In this document: positions 49,489 through 60,690 of the stretch, piece after piece
Numbering within the stretch: the first letter of the stretch is position 1
Layout: every line of letters starts with the position of its first letter
Assembly (NCBI GenBank): GCA_948474755.1
Contig: CAOLHI010001814.1
Coordinates: 248,001 to 312,000 of the forward strand
From: Ctenosaura bakeri
Taxonomy: Eukaryota; Chordata; Lepidosauria; Squamata; Iguanidae
DNA: 64,000 bases
Direction: 5' to 3'
Translations under genes and position numbers: made by a program
The notes under the pieces: model-generated
Database searches by the model: none
What the model was told of the DNA's origin: nothing
What the model saw: the letters and a program-made list of their open reading frames with translations, nothing else

Positions 49489-50499
49489 TGAGTCAGAATG
49501 CTTCACAGATCCTCCTGTATATCTCAGGGGATATGTGTTATTTTATTTTGGATCTCAGCAGACTGGGCTCACATATGTATCCAGAACACATGGCATTTTA
49601 GGCATGCCACCTTTAGAAACAGGTTCATGAATGTGTTATAGAAATAATACATGCAGTTTTAGAACAACTGGCACACCTGATGCTCATCGTATCAGAAGAT
49701 ACAATATACATCAATACATATTTTCCTTTCACACTCCATGCAATTGCCCGGGATTAGCTTCCAAAGAATTTCATTTGTACCTACAGAACTCATTTTGTTC
49801 ACACTGAATAATAATTTGTTCTGTGCATTTATATGGTTTTAATTTGTGTTGCTTTACACTCCTCTTGATCTGAAAAACATCTTAAATATTTCTTCTGGAA
49901 ATCCATCAACTAATTTCTTTGTGTCACTTGAAGTTTGTAAAAGGATGTGGAGTTCAGGACGAGACAACGGGAAAACATATTAATGCTTCTACTCCCCCCC
50001 CCACAGTTTGGAAAAACCACTAAAGATTGAAGAGCACTAACTCCCCCCCCCCTTTAAGGCCTCTGTTTTTTCATGGATCCACTGTTTGGGAGGAAATCAT
50101 TACCAAGTCATGACATTTGCTATCCCAGGAGGTAGAATATGAAAGAAGAGTTCAATTGAGAGAAGAGAAGCACATTTCCCCCCCTTCAGTCTCTTGGTGA
50201 ATTGGTCACACTAAAAATGTGATTTCCTTAGTGTAATTTTTATCTCAGGTATGAATGCATTTTCTCCAATTCCTTGGAGATTTCTAGGTAGCCCAAGCAG
50301 AAAACAAGCAACAAGGAGGACAGAATAAGATTTTTAAGATTCTCTGGCCCATTTAAAGCTTATGATGTGAAAAAACAGATTCCCATCAGTCCGATCATTA
50401 AAAGTATTGTATAAGCCTGGCCCGAAGAATCTGGTGGAGCGAGTTTCAATTACACTGGGTGATTTGAAATTCTTTCCTATTGTAATAAAAAAACAAAAT

Positions 50500-50954
50500 G
50501 ACCATTTTCATCTTGGCTTGTCCTACTATTTTCTTGGGAAACTAAGTTCAAACAGTTTAGTCCAGACCCACCCAGGGGAGGCAGCTTCACATCTAACCTG
50601 AAATTCTGAGCCACTCTCTCCTCTACAATTATATAAACAACTGTGATTTATTCTATTTATTCTTACTCTCTCCAGGGAATTTATACAGTACAAAGGAAAG
50701 AATTAAGAGTACTAGATGTTATAAATACCCTTTGGTATATTCAAAATAGGACAGAGACAGGCAGTTTCTCAACTGTTAGCTTGCTGATAATTTTCGGATT
50801 CCACATTTACATTCATGTTGTTATATCTGCTGAAACAAAGAGACATTGGGATGAGACTGTGTTTTTAAAATCTTATTTAACAGGACTCTTGATATTCCTG
50901 GAGAGCAAGCAATAGATGATATAACATCCCAAAAGAATGCCTTAATACAGGACG
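50500..50954 (+). promoter_or_regulatory. Conserved block before V2R-E exon 1 with TATAAA at 50720-50725
   Basis: Paralogous to the block before V2R-B. TATAAA is 235 bp before the ATG. No experimental support is available from sequence alone. Confidence 0.38.
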
Positions 50955-51169
50955 ATGGTGTTAACGGTGCTGATATTTCTGCTACTGCCACATGACGTAT
51001 GCATGCTTTCTCCAATTCGGTGTAATGTCAGGGGCCTTCTTCCAATCCTTCAAAAATATTATCAGCCAGGAGAAATCAATATAGCCACAATTAATTCTCA
51101 AAGTCATATATTATCAAAAATGTTGGATTTTGATGAACTTCCCTCCCGTGCGCTCATTGATGACACTCT
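50955..51169 (+). CDS. V2R-E exon 1
   Basis: A 215-bp exon beginning [13 protein letters not shown] and ending ACACTCT|GTAAGG in phase 2. The alternative upstream start is mutated (GACG before ATGG). Confidence 0.87.
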
Positions 51170-54100
51170 GTAAGGAGCTGGATTTCCTTCAATAATTAAA
51201 TGCATCACCACTAATTTTCTGTTACCATTGAAGAACTTCAGTATCTTCATCCATTTGGAAATATTACCTAAAGAATTGTATTTATGAACTTTTTTATAAA
51301 AATGATACAGCCTATCTCTTCTGGCAACATTCATAATCAGGCTGGTTCTATAGATAGGTTTTTCCTCTTATAAATTTAGTCTTATAAGTACAGAATATTT
51401 TTATTCACTTTGTAGAATGGAGTCATCTAAATTTCTATACATTTCTAGTTCTTGATGAAAATATTGAGTTGTATATAGAACAGAATGTAGAACAGAACAG
51501 AACAGAATGTGCATTTCCTTTGTTCATGGCTAACATGTATTTCAAGTTTATGCCTTTTTGTTTCCATCCATTTTCAACACCTGTTTTTATTATTGGTGGC
51601 CCTTGCTATAGCTTCAGTCACTAAGCTAACATTATGAAAGCTGTAGATGAAATGCTTTGTCATAAAGCTTTCCACTTGCTTGCCTAATTTCTAGTGTGTG
51701 TGATATCTACAGGGTTAAAAACACTAAACAGCTGAAATGAAAAAAGCCCTCCTATTGTCCTCAATCTTATTGTTCTGATTAGATTCAGAGAATCAATTAC
51801 TTTACCCAAGTGTTGACTCCCCATTCAACAATTGATTCAGTGGATCTACACACTTGACAGGATGCCAGACACCCAAAAGTAGTGAAGATGTGTACGGAAA
51901 TCTTGCCTTGTGCATCACACTTTAAGTGAAGATGCACTGAGGTTGTGTACATGTCCATGGTATGAATCTGGGTTTAAATATTGCATACGCTTGTGTATGT
52001 GTACTAAGGAGAAGACTTAAATCAGACTCGTATTCAGAGTAGTAAAAAAAAAAAACCTGATATCATTCCCAGTGTAGGGGTCAGCCTTGCATAAATGGAG
52101 CTGTACCATATCTTATGGAGCAATAGCTTGAGTGAAAGTAAAGCGAATTGTAATACAGCAATGGAAATCCACTGTAACCCACTGTGTATCTCCATTTGCA
52201 GTGTACTCACTCAGCACTACCAGCACATTCTATCCTTGATGTTTGCTGTGAAAGAAGTAAACAGTAACCCCCAGATCTTATCCAACATCTCCCTGGGCTT
52301 TCAGATCTATAACAGCCACTTCAGTGCAAGATCAACCTATCTCGCCTCTATGGAACTTCTCTCAAGTTGGGAAAGATTCATACCAAACTATAAGTGTGAC
52401 CTCCAGAACAATCCTGTAGCAATCATTGGGGGACCTAACTCTAATGTCTGTGTCCACATGACACCCATCCTGGATCTCTATAAGATTCCACAGGTAAGCT
52501 CTGCCCATGGAACCGTGTACAAGCCTTGGATTTTACAGGTAGGATGTAGTCTGAGACAGAAAGAATCAGACAATACTTGGATTCTTTAGACTGACATTAC
52601 TGAGATTGAAATAATGTGATGATACTTTATGATTCTAATGCTTCAGCTCAGAGAATGGGGAGAATGTGAAATTCTGAATTTCTAAGTGAATCTGTCAATT
52701 TGAATTATGTCCAAAGCAGATCACATCAGCCTAATTCAGATGTGGAGAAGACCGCCCCAGTCCAAAGCAACTTACATCAGACTAGGGAAGGGGGAGTAAG
52801 ACAGTGTCTCTAGCTACACCATACAAATCATGACATGGTGTTAGGGAGTGGTGATTTAGTTGGATATTATAAATAACTGGTTTTTAACATGTTATCACCA
52901 GGTTTTAAGCTGTCTGTTCCAAAGTGCTTTCAAGCTGTTTCTGGCTTGCAATAAACCTAAGAAGAATCTCTCACAGGGTTTTTTCAACAAGATTTGTTTA
53001 GAGGGGGTTTGTCATTGCCATCCACTGAGTTTGAAAGAGTGTGACTTTCCCAAGGACATTGTGATGATGAACTCTCCCCATTATCCAGGCAACACAGTAG
53101 AAAGGGGATAGTTTCCTCTCCAGGTAAACAAGGGTTAATGAGGTGTGGGATGTAAGGTACACTTATTTGGGTCAGCATCACAGAAGGACATCAGAGATCA
53201 TGAGAGATAATAGTCCAATCAGCAAGATTGCTGAGAGTGAGAATCTTCCAAGGTGAGAATCTTCCAAAGACTTTGAACAAGAAGTTATAAGAATCTCAAG
53301 AGATCACAAGGAACTGGGAGACAAGGAGAGTCACCAAAGAGGGACAAAGACAAAAGACTGGTTGTAGGCTGGGCATGGCTTGTCCAGGTTCCTGAGCATC
53401 CAGATATAATGTGAATAGAATAGGAATGTTTTAGCTAGACACTTTAGGGACTTATATTCTTATATACTTCTGGGTGAAATGACTTAGGCTTCCTTGTAAC
53501 TTCGTAACCGCTAAGTAATGACTTGAGGAAGATGGCTTCATGAATCTTTTTCTAAATGTTTTGGCCTGTTTAGAATAAAAGTCTTTCCTTTTAAAGGTCT
53601 CCCCTATCCATCCCGTCTTCATGTGCCTTGCTCAGTGTTCGTGTACAGATCAAGTTCCCCTCTCCTATAGAGGGTGGGAAAGGAAAGCTTCTGCAGTCCG
53701 AGGTACAAGTCTAGAGATTCTTTTCCCAGTAGCTTCTTACTGAGTTACTGCATGATTGGAATCCAAATCAGTATGTGGTGGCAGTTTGATGATTTCCAGG
53801 GATCCCATTTCCTACTCAAAAGCAGGAGACAGCATTGAGTAAGAGATTCCTTCCCCTCACAGTCACTCCTTGGGTTTGTACCGCTGAGTGGGGCTTTGAA
53901 CACTGGTCTTCAAATTAATAGTCCAATGATCAAACCATTACACCACACTGAAAATATGCTGGAGCTGAGGCATTGTTCAAAGTCGTAAGGTTTCTGGATG
54001 AATGTGTTATGTTACTGGACCAAGGGCATCATGTCAGTCATTAAAAATACAGAAATCTCAAGTTGAGTCGAGTCAGTGCATCATTTATGATTGAGTTGAG

Positions 54101-57100
54101 TCTGAGTCAAGCCACTAAAAAGACTTAAGTCCAACTTGAGTCCAAGTTTATTGACTCGAGTCTACATCACTGGTTGAGAGAATCTATTTTGCCCTGGCAT
54201 GTAAGATTTGATTGTAATTCCATAACTTTGATACAATAGGAAATCAGGGATTAACAAAACTTGGAAGGTATGGATTAGACAGAAGAGCAGTTGGACCATG
54301 GAGGTGCAAGGTTTCTTTTTGTGCCAATAAACTAAGCTTTCTAACAATAAGATTGTGCTAATGAACGTGGGCTACTGTGGGACATGCAACACAATTTGGC
54401 CATTACATAACTAGAGGAACACTTACACACATATGTATGGACACAATTGTAGGCACTCATTTTGAACATCTTTTCCTTTTTATCTTCCTTTAGCTTATCT
54501 ATGGCTTACATACACACATATAGACATAATGGTAGGAACTTGTTTTGTAAATCTATTTCTTTTAAAATGTGTTTGTTTAGCTTACCTATGGCTCCACCCC
54601 AGTATTTGATAACAAAGTCCAAGCAGCATTCATCTATCAGATGTTTCCAAATGGAGCCCTCCAATATCAGGGAATCATCCACTTACTTCACCATTTCAGC
54701 TGGATATGGATTGGGGTGCTTTATTTTGAAGATGAGAATGGAGAGAAGTTTGTACAGGATGTGCTCCCTATCTTTTCAAGAAGCAACATTTGCTGTGACT
54801 TTGTACAAAGTTTCCCCAAGCAGGATTTTTCCAATGAAATGAAAAAGTTTGTGGAGAAAGGCACTAAAATACATGGGATTGTCATGAATAGCACTGCTAG
54901 TGTGTTGCTTGTACATGGTGAAATTCATACAATCATTGTTTTGAGAGTCGTCCTACAGATTCAAAAACATGAAGATGCACCAGTAAGGACACAGGACAAA
55001 GTATGGATTGTGACAGCCCAGGTGGATTTCGTAGAACTTCATTTTCAAAGAGAATGGGACATTGATTTGCTCCATGGCTCCATATCCCTTGCAATTCACT
55101 CAAAGGAAGTGCCAAACTTCCAGAAATTTTTTCAGAACATAAACCCTACCACAGAAAAAGAAGATGGCTTTCTAAGGCTCTTCTGGGAGAATGCATTTTT
55201 ATGTTCTTTTTCTAAGCCTACTTTAGATGGGCATTTTGAGAAGCCCTGCACTGGGGAAGAGAAGCTGGAGTCTCTTCCTTCTTCTGTTCTTGAAAAGAGC
55301 ATGACTGCCCACAGCTACAGCATCTACAATGCTGTCTTGGCTGTGGCGCATGCACTGCAGTCTATGCATTCCTCAGAGTCAAAAAGGAAAGCAAAGATAA
55401 AAGGACAGCTAGATGAACATCTCAATCAGCCATCATGGCAGGTAAAACTGAAGCAGAAGAGAACTCAACATATCTGTGAGTGCAAAAATTTAGCTCCTTT
55501 CCACCTGTTTGAATGTTCTCTGTAGGCCAAGGCCATCTTTTGCGGGTTTCATGTTTGCTTTGTCCTTTTTTCATTTCAGCCTCGGTCTGTCATACCTTCC
55601 TTTTTTATGTAGAGAGAACAAAAAGGTAGTTGATCATTCTGAACGTGCCTGTTATTGATTACCTCTCTTCCACTATGTTACAGGAATGCAGTTCTTCTCA
55701 TATTTTCTCCCCAAAGGAAGCAAAGAGTAGATATAGAAATTTTCTTCCCACTTCAGGAAAATCTTTAAAATCATCTAGTTGAATTCTTCACAGTTTCTTC
55801 CCTCTGAGTTTGGCTTATCAAATGCATCCTACTACTTTAGGCTTCACTTCTTAGCGCATCAAATAGGTTCCTCTTTCACACATCATCACCAAGCTGTATG
55901 TGTGCATTCAAAAAACAAAATAAATCTCTACTCATTATTCCTTCTCCCTCCCTTTCTGTTTCAGCTCCACAATTTTCTGAGGACTATTTCATTTAACAAC
56001 ATTGCTGGGGAAGAGGTGTTGTTTGACCAGAATGGCATCTTAGCAGCAAGATTTGACATTATCAACTGGGTCACATTCCCAAATAGGTCTTTTTCTAGAG
56101 TTAAAATTGGTAAGGTAGACCCTCATGCTCCTCAACACAAAGTATTCACCATTCATGAGGATGACATTGTATGGCCTATTAGCTTTAACCAGGTAAAGAT
56201 CCATGTACCTTTTCAGACTGTTCAAGTTTACCGTTCAGGTTAGGTTTCTTTTTCCTGTGTCTGCAAGGTGAGAAATCATTCAAAGCATGACTTATCCATT
56301 TCATCTACCTGAGCTTTGCAGCTATATTTTCAATTTCAGAGTCTATCTTCCCAACAACATTGTGTACAATGGTATAATATGTAACATGCAAAGCTACTTG
56401 CAAACTGAAAGACTATAGGAGAAGTGAAATCAATTACCACAGTTGAACGAGATGTAGAAGGACCATAAAATATATCTACAGAAGACTAAAGGACAGGGTA
56501 CTACGGGAGCCTACACTTTATGGTTTCTAAGCAGTTGAGACACTGGCTGAAGCCCTAAGCAGCTGGACTTCTTTTCCTAAGATGTTTATGAGAAAGCTAA
56601 GAGATACAATCAAAGTGCAAACTTTTTTTATATATTTCCACATAACTAACATGTTGTCTACCCATACATGTCAGGATGTGAAATAATTAAAAAAAACTAA
56701 TTTAACACAAAACCACTGCAAACAAAATAAAAAGAAAAGAAATTGAGTGCAGGCATATTCCCCTTTTCAACAGTCCATTTTTTGATGAACAGCTCTTTTA
56801 TTCTTTTCCCACTTTTTTTTTTTACCACACATACTAATTGAAAAGGGTCGAAGTATTGGATCGTCAGACAGCAACTGTGCATTGCTTTTTCTTCCATCCG
56901 TTCTGTTTTTTTTGACAGTGCCCTGGTCCCTATCCTGTTGAATCAGTGATAGCTGCCTGTAAATGGTCAGCAAAGTTAAATCAAAACCACAGTCTGGTCA
57001 TTAAGGTCCAAAAGTTTACCTAAACATCAGTTTAGTGCTGAAATGAAACCAGGTGTTTCACAATAGCACAGGAGTCAGGAGAAACTCCATTGAAGTCAGA

Positions 57101-58514
57101 GAAATCATGCTCCTTTAAGTCTGCCTCTCTGTGCTCTTGGTGGTTCTTATGGCTCCTCACACAAACAATATCGTAGAATAACAAATCCACTTGGCCATGC
57201 CATCATCGTCCAAATTCTTATCTGTAGAGGAAACTGAATTACACATATTGTCTAAATAGATTTTATGAACTGTTGAACCCTTCATCCTTAATTTTTTGTA
57301 CAGGTGGTACCCCTTTCTTTATGTAATGAAAATTGCTGTGCAGGATTTAGCAGAAGAAAGAAAGAAGGGAAGCCATTTTGTTGCTATGATTGTATTCCTT
57401 GCCCACAAGGGATGATTTCAAATGAAACGGGTAAGAAGTGTTATGTTCCAAATTCTGAAATCCTTTGGCTGGGATGGAAAACAATGTACATTGAGATTTA
57501 AATGTGTGCATTGCTCATCTTGTTTAAGAATTTTTCAAAACATCAAAATCAATGCATCCAAGAAAGTTTCAGATAGACAGAGTCATTGCAATTTCTATCA
57601 TTTGTTTTTCAGACATGGCGGTGTGTTTTCAGTGCCCAGAAGGACAGTATTCAAACAATGGTCACAATAGGTGCATTCCAAAACATGTCACCTTCTTTTC
57701 TTACAATGAACCTTTGGGGATTGTTTTTGCCATTCTTTCCATTTCCTTTGTTTTCATCACAGCTTTGGTGCTTGGAATCTTCATTAAGTACCAAGACACA
57801 GCTATAGTCAAAGCTAACAACCGGAAACTATCCTACATTCTTCTCATCTCCCTTCTACTTTCATTCACTTGTGTTTTGCTGTTCATTGGCCATCCTAAGA
57901 CAGTAACATGCTTCCTACGACAAACAGCTTTTGCCATCATCTTTACAGTAGCTGTATCGTGTGTGTTAGCCAAAACTATCATTGTGGTTCTAGCTTTCAA
58001 GGCCACTAAACCAATATCCCCATTGAAGAAATGGGTGGTAAAGCCACTGGACATGACCATTGTTTTGTTCTATTCTTCTATTCAAGTCATCATTTGTATG
58101 GTGTGGCTCATAAAGTCTCCTCCATTTCCAGATTTTGATATGCAGTCAATGGCCAAAGAAATTGTCCTACACTGTAATGAAGGTTCAGCTGTTATGTTCT
58201 ACAGTGCCCATGGCTTTCTGAGTTTCTTGGCCACTGTCACTTTCATCATGACTTTCTTAGCCAGGAAGTTACCTGACAGTTTCAATGAAGCCAAGTTTAT
58301 CACTTTCAGCATGTTGGCATTTTGCAGTGTTTGGGTCTCTTTTGTTCTAACCTACCTGAGCTCTAGAGGAAAAGACATGGTGGCTGTGGAGATCTTCTCC
58401 ATTTTAGCCTCTAGTGCTGGACTGCTGATATGTATCTTTTTCCCCAAAACCTGTATCATTTTGCTGAGGCCTGAGCTGAACAACAGAAAGCAATTGATGA
58501 GGCCAAAGAACTGA
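50955..58514 (+). CDS. VMN2R: V2R-E: intact six-exon vomeronasal type-2 receptor
   Basis: Exons 50955-51169, 52202-52493, 54581-55441, 55965-56192, 57304-57430 and 57613-58514 join in phase to 874 codons plus TGA with no internal stop. Domain order is as in V2R-B: leader ([11 protein letters not shown]), Venus-flytrap domain, cysteine-rich linker ([19 protein letters not shown]), seven helices, RPKN end. The start differs: the upstream ATG of C and F reads ACG here, so the next ATG is used and the protein is one residue shorter. Introns are 1032, 2087, 1111 and as short as 182 bp (intron 5) and 523 bp (intron 3). Intron 2 carries an LTR-split SINE and a duplicated exon-3 acceptor. SFVLTYL replaces the usual SFVPTYL. 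It is probably functional, but expression cannot be judged here. Confidence 0.92.
52202..52493 (+). CDS. V2R-E exon 2
   Basis: A 292-bp exon from CATTTGCAG to GTAAGC, encoding [24 protein letters not shown] and [13 protein letters not shown]. It is open. Confidence 0.93.
52905..53950 (-). repeat. SINE interrupted by an LTR-like insertion, V2R-E intron 2
   Basis: The two SINE halves (52905-53059 and 53862-53950) join into one element of the second SINE family once the 802-bp insertion is removed. Confidence 0.6.
53060..53861 (+). mobile_element. LTR-like insertion splitting a SINE in V2R-E intron 2
   Basis: Starts TGTGATG and ends CCCTCACA. The two flanks join into one SINE (CCCAAGG ... GTCACTC), so the segment is an insertion. 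AATAAA occurs at 53574-53579. The flanking 5-mers GACAT and GTCAC match only partly, so the duplication is eroded or the borders are slightly off. Confidence 0.55.
54427..54595. repeat. Short tandem duplication of the intron-2/exon-3 border, V2R-E
   Basis: Two similar copies of about 85 bp. Each runs from ACACATAT through AACTTGTTTTG-like sequence to a TTTAGCTTACCTATGG-like acceptor (TTTAG at 54489-54493 and 54576-54580). The second is the true exon-3 acceptor. Reading from the first meets TAG after nine codons. Confidence 0.7.
54581..55441 (+). CDS. V2R-E exon 3
   Basis: An 861-bp exon after TTGTTTAG, beginning [12 protein letters not shown] and ending PSWQ|GTAAAA. It is open throughout. 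A near copy of its acceptor lies 87 bp upstream. Confidence 0.93.
55965..56192 (+). CDS. V2R-E exon 4
   Basis: A 228-bp exon after GTTTCAG, encoding [28 protein letters not shown] and [10 protein letters not shown]. Donor CAG|GTAAAG. Confidence 0.92.
57304..57430 (+). CDS. V2R-E exon 5
   Basis: A 127-bp exon after TGTACAG encoding [14 protein letters not shown] and [10 protein letters not shown]. It has one more Cys than B or C at the CCAG position. Donor GG|GTAAGA. Confidence 0.92.
57613..58514 (+). CDS. V2R-E exon 6 (seven-helix domain)
   Basis: A 902-bp terminal exon after TTTTTCAG. It is open to TGA at 58512-58514, with [51 protein letters not shown] and SSAGLL. Confidence 0.95.
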
Positions 58515-58934
58515 ACAATTTAAATATACATGCCATTTGATCCATTTAACTCAGTTCAGATTAGTTCTATTGCAGGTGGCTATGGCACTTTAGGAATTTG
58601 TGATTGATTTTTTCCCCATTTCTCCAAACCCCACCTGCAATTTCTTCCTTTATTTGTTTTCTTTAATCATTCTCCTTGTTTTGTTTTGCATTCCACCCAA
58701 ACATACATCCCCAGAAAATCATTCAGATTTTGGCACAAGATCCCTTCTGTCAGTTTCTAATGTATTTTGCCTCATGTATGAATCTGTTTGTTCCTTGTAT
58801 TTGGCTGAAATGCATATAATTTTACCAAATAGAATTGCATCATAGTAGGTAAGAAGATGAGAAATCGTAAAACCTCCTTGTTTAGCGGAACTAAATTTAA
58901 TGTTGTTAGTAAATCCAATGTGTTTACCACCACC

Positions 58935-58940
58935 AATAAA
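58935..58940 (+). terminator. Candidate polyadenylation signal of V2R-E
   Basis: AATAAA about 420 bp after the stop codon, in the same conserved phrase as in units B and C. A (GAT)n run follows directly. Confidence 0.5.
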
Positions 58941-58975
58941 CATTTCCAGATGATGATGATGATGATGATGGTAAT

Positions 58976-60112
58976 TGTCATGAGCCAGGCTGAGCATGCT
59001 GCCGATTTAGACGGGGACTCTGAGGCTCTTTCCACACGTGTATATAAAACGGAGCAATGCGACCTCTAATGGAGGTCTTCCACACCTTGTGGTGCATTTG
59101 ATCGCATTTATTTTTTCGTTTCCACACGTCAATCCACATAGGGAAGGTCCGAACTGGCGTTAGTGCGCACTTTTTTAAAACCTAGAAAAATGTGGGTTTT
59201 TTTCCCGAGATGTGGGTTTGTGCGCACCTGCGGACGTGTGTGGAAGCGCAGATACGCACTGATTCGCCCATGGGAGCAACGGAGGGCGGGACGTGGGCGC
59301 AGTGACGTACAAAGCCATTTTTTTTAAAAAAAAAACTGGCCAATCACGGACGAAGTGGGTGTGGTTAGGAAACGAGCGGGGGACGAAATGCGAATACAGT
59401 GTGGATCTTCAGACACACGCTAGTGCGGAACATGCTAGAGCCGTGTGGAACATTAAAAAATATAATGCGCCTTTGCGCAGATACAAATAAAACTGGCCAG
59501 AACCGTCACTGCGCGACTTCGCGACCACGTGTGGAAAAGACCTGAGTTAGACTTGGACTCCCAGTTGGGGGAGGATCCCTGGGAGGGAGAGGGGGCTCCT
59601 TCAGAGTCAAGGAAGGGGCCTGCCAGCAACCCCACAGCTGTCCCAGGGCCAGTTCCCAAGCCAGTACCTGCAGCAGATGAGACCAATGCTTCTTCCTTGA
59701 CAGAAGCTACTGTTTCTGACTTCAGCCTGGAGTTTGCAGCAGACCCTCCCCCACATTCCTCCAGAGGTGTCTGGAGAAGGAGGCAGTTCGCAGATCACAG
59801 CCGCTGCGAGAGAAGCATCTGAGGGTCTCCAGCTGTGAGCTGGGCCAACGGACATTTGATCAGCTCCAGCTGGGCTAGAGAATGTGTATTTAAGACAGAT
59901 GCTAAGGGAGTTGGGCATGGGGCAACAACCATCTACCACCCAGGAGTCTGTATCCTGGGCTTTCTGTTCCAGGCTAACCCTTGCTGCTCAGTTTGATGCC
60001 TCTGTTTGTTTTGGGTGATGTAACCTCTTGATTACTTTATTACTTTATTACTAAAAACCATAAACTCAGCTCCTGCCTCTGTGTCTGCTTAAGCTGCTGC
60101 CTGACATTGACA
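58976..60112 (+). mobile_element. LTR-like insertion downstream of V2R-E, with a nested MITE
   Basis: Begins TGTCATGAGCC and ends CATTGACA (TG...CA), flanked by GTAAT and GAAAT, a mutated 5-bp duplication. Unit B has the uninterrupted join at about 24133-24150 (GATAATTTATAAAGCC). An inverted-repeat element (59024-59542) is nested inside; without it the LTR is about 615 bp. GTATTTAAGACAG at about 59886 is a possible TATA region. No coding remains. Confidence 0.65.
59024..59542. mobile_element. Inverted-repeat MITE nested in the LTR
   Basis: Ends GGCTCTTTCCACACGTG and its near-perfect inverse CACGTGTGGAAAAGACC, flanked by TGA (59021-59023 and 59543-59545), a 3-bp target duplication. There is no transposase. 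It is probably PIF/Harbinger-like by duplication length and GGnC ends. Confidence 0.75.
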
Positions 60113-60266
60113 GAAATTTATAAAGCTGCAGGGTTTCTTCACCCTCCTTTGCAAGTTTTTTCTGTCAAGTGATCAGAGAGTAGGGATAAAAGGCAGATTA
60201 AATTTCAGAAAAAGAAAGTTTTGTGATACTTTAAAGCTTAACATATTTTATTTGAGGTAAGACTTT

Positions 60267-60690
60267 GGCCTTTTCTGCAGCTTACCTGCTTCTGGCGTGG
60301 GCGTGCGGGGATCATGCAAGCAGCCTTTTCCACAAGGCACTCACGTCCCCACTGCTCCTGCTCCATGGGAGGTTCCTCCTGGCGATAGGCAGCGTAAGTG
60401 CTCCACCTCTTCCTTCCGTAGCATACTTTCCCAGGCTGCACTGGGGGAGGAAGCACGAGGGCTGCATCTCTGGAGGTTCTGCATGGACAGTAAGTGCATG
60501 TGGGGCCCCCGGAGCAACGCACAATTCCACATCATTTTCAACCAGAAGCCAAAAATAATATATTGCACGATCAGTGCCTGCTGGCCCCAGCAGTGTCGCG
60601 TGATTGTGAAGATGTAATGTGGAACAGTCCTTGCAATCGTGTGATGCTCCAGAGGCCCTTTCACATAACAATTTCCATGCAAAAAGGGCC
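60267..60690. mobile_element. GGCC-ended MITE in the V2R-E/F intergenic block
   Basis: Ends GGCCTTTTCTGC and GCAAAAAGGGCC, flanked by TTT at 60264-60266 and 60691-60693. The paralogous empty site at 24285-24304 has one TTT (GGTAAGACTTTGTGAGCC), proving a 3-bp duplication. The short open frames on both strands inside it are not genes. Confidence 0.85.

Noticed and set aside
59529..59939. Frames of about 100 codons on both strands
   Set aside because: Inside the LTR-like insertion; both strands are open and no retroviral protein motif is seen.
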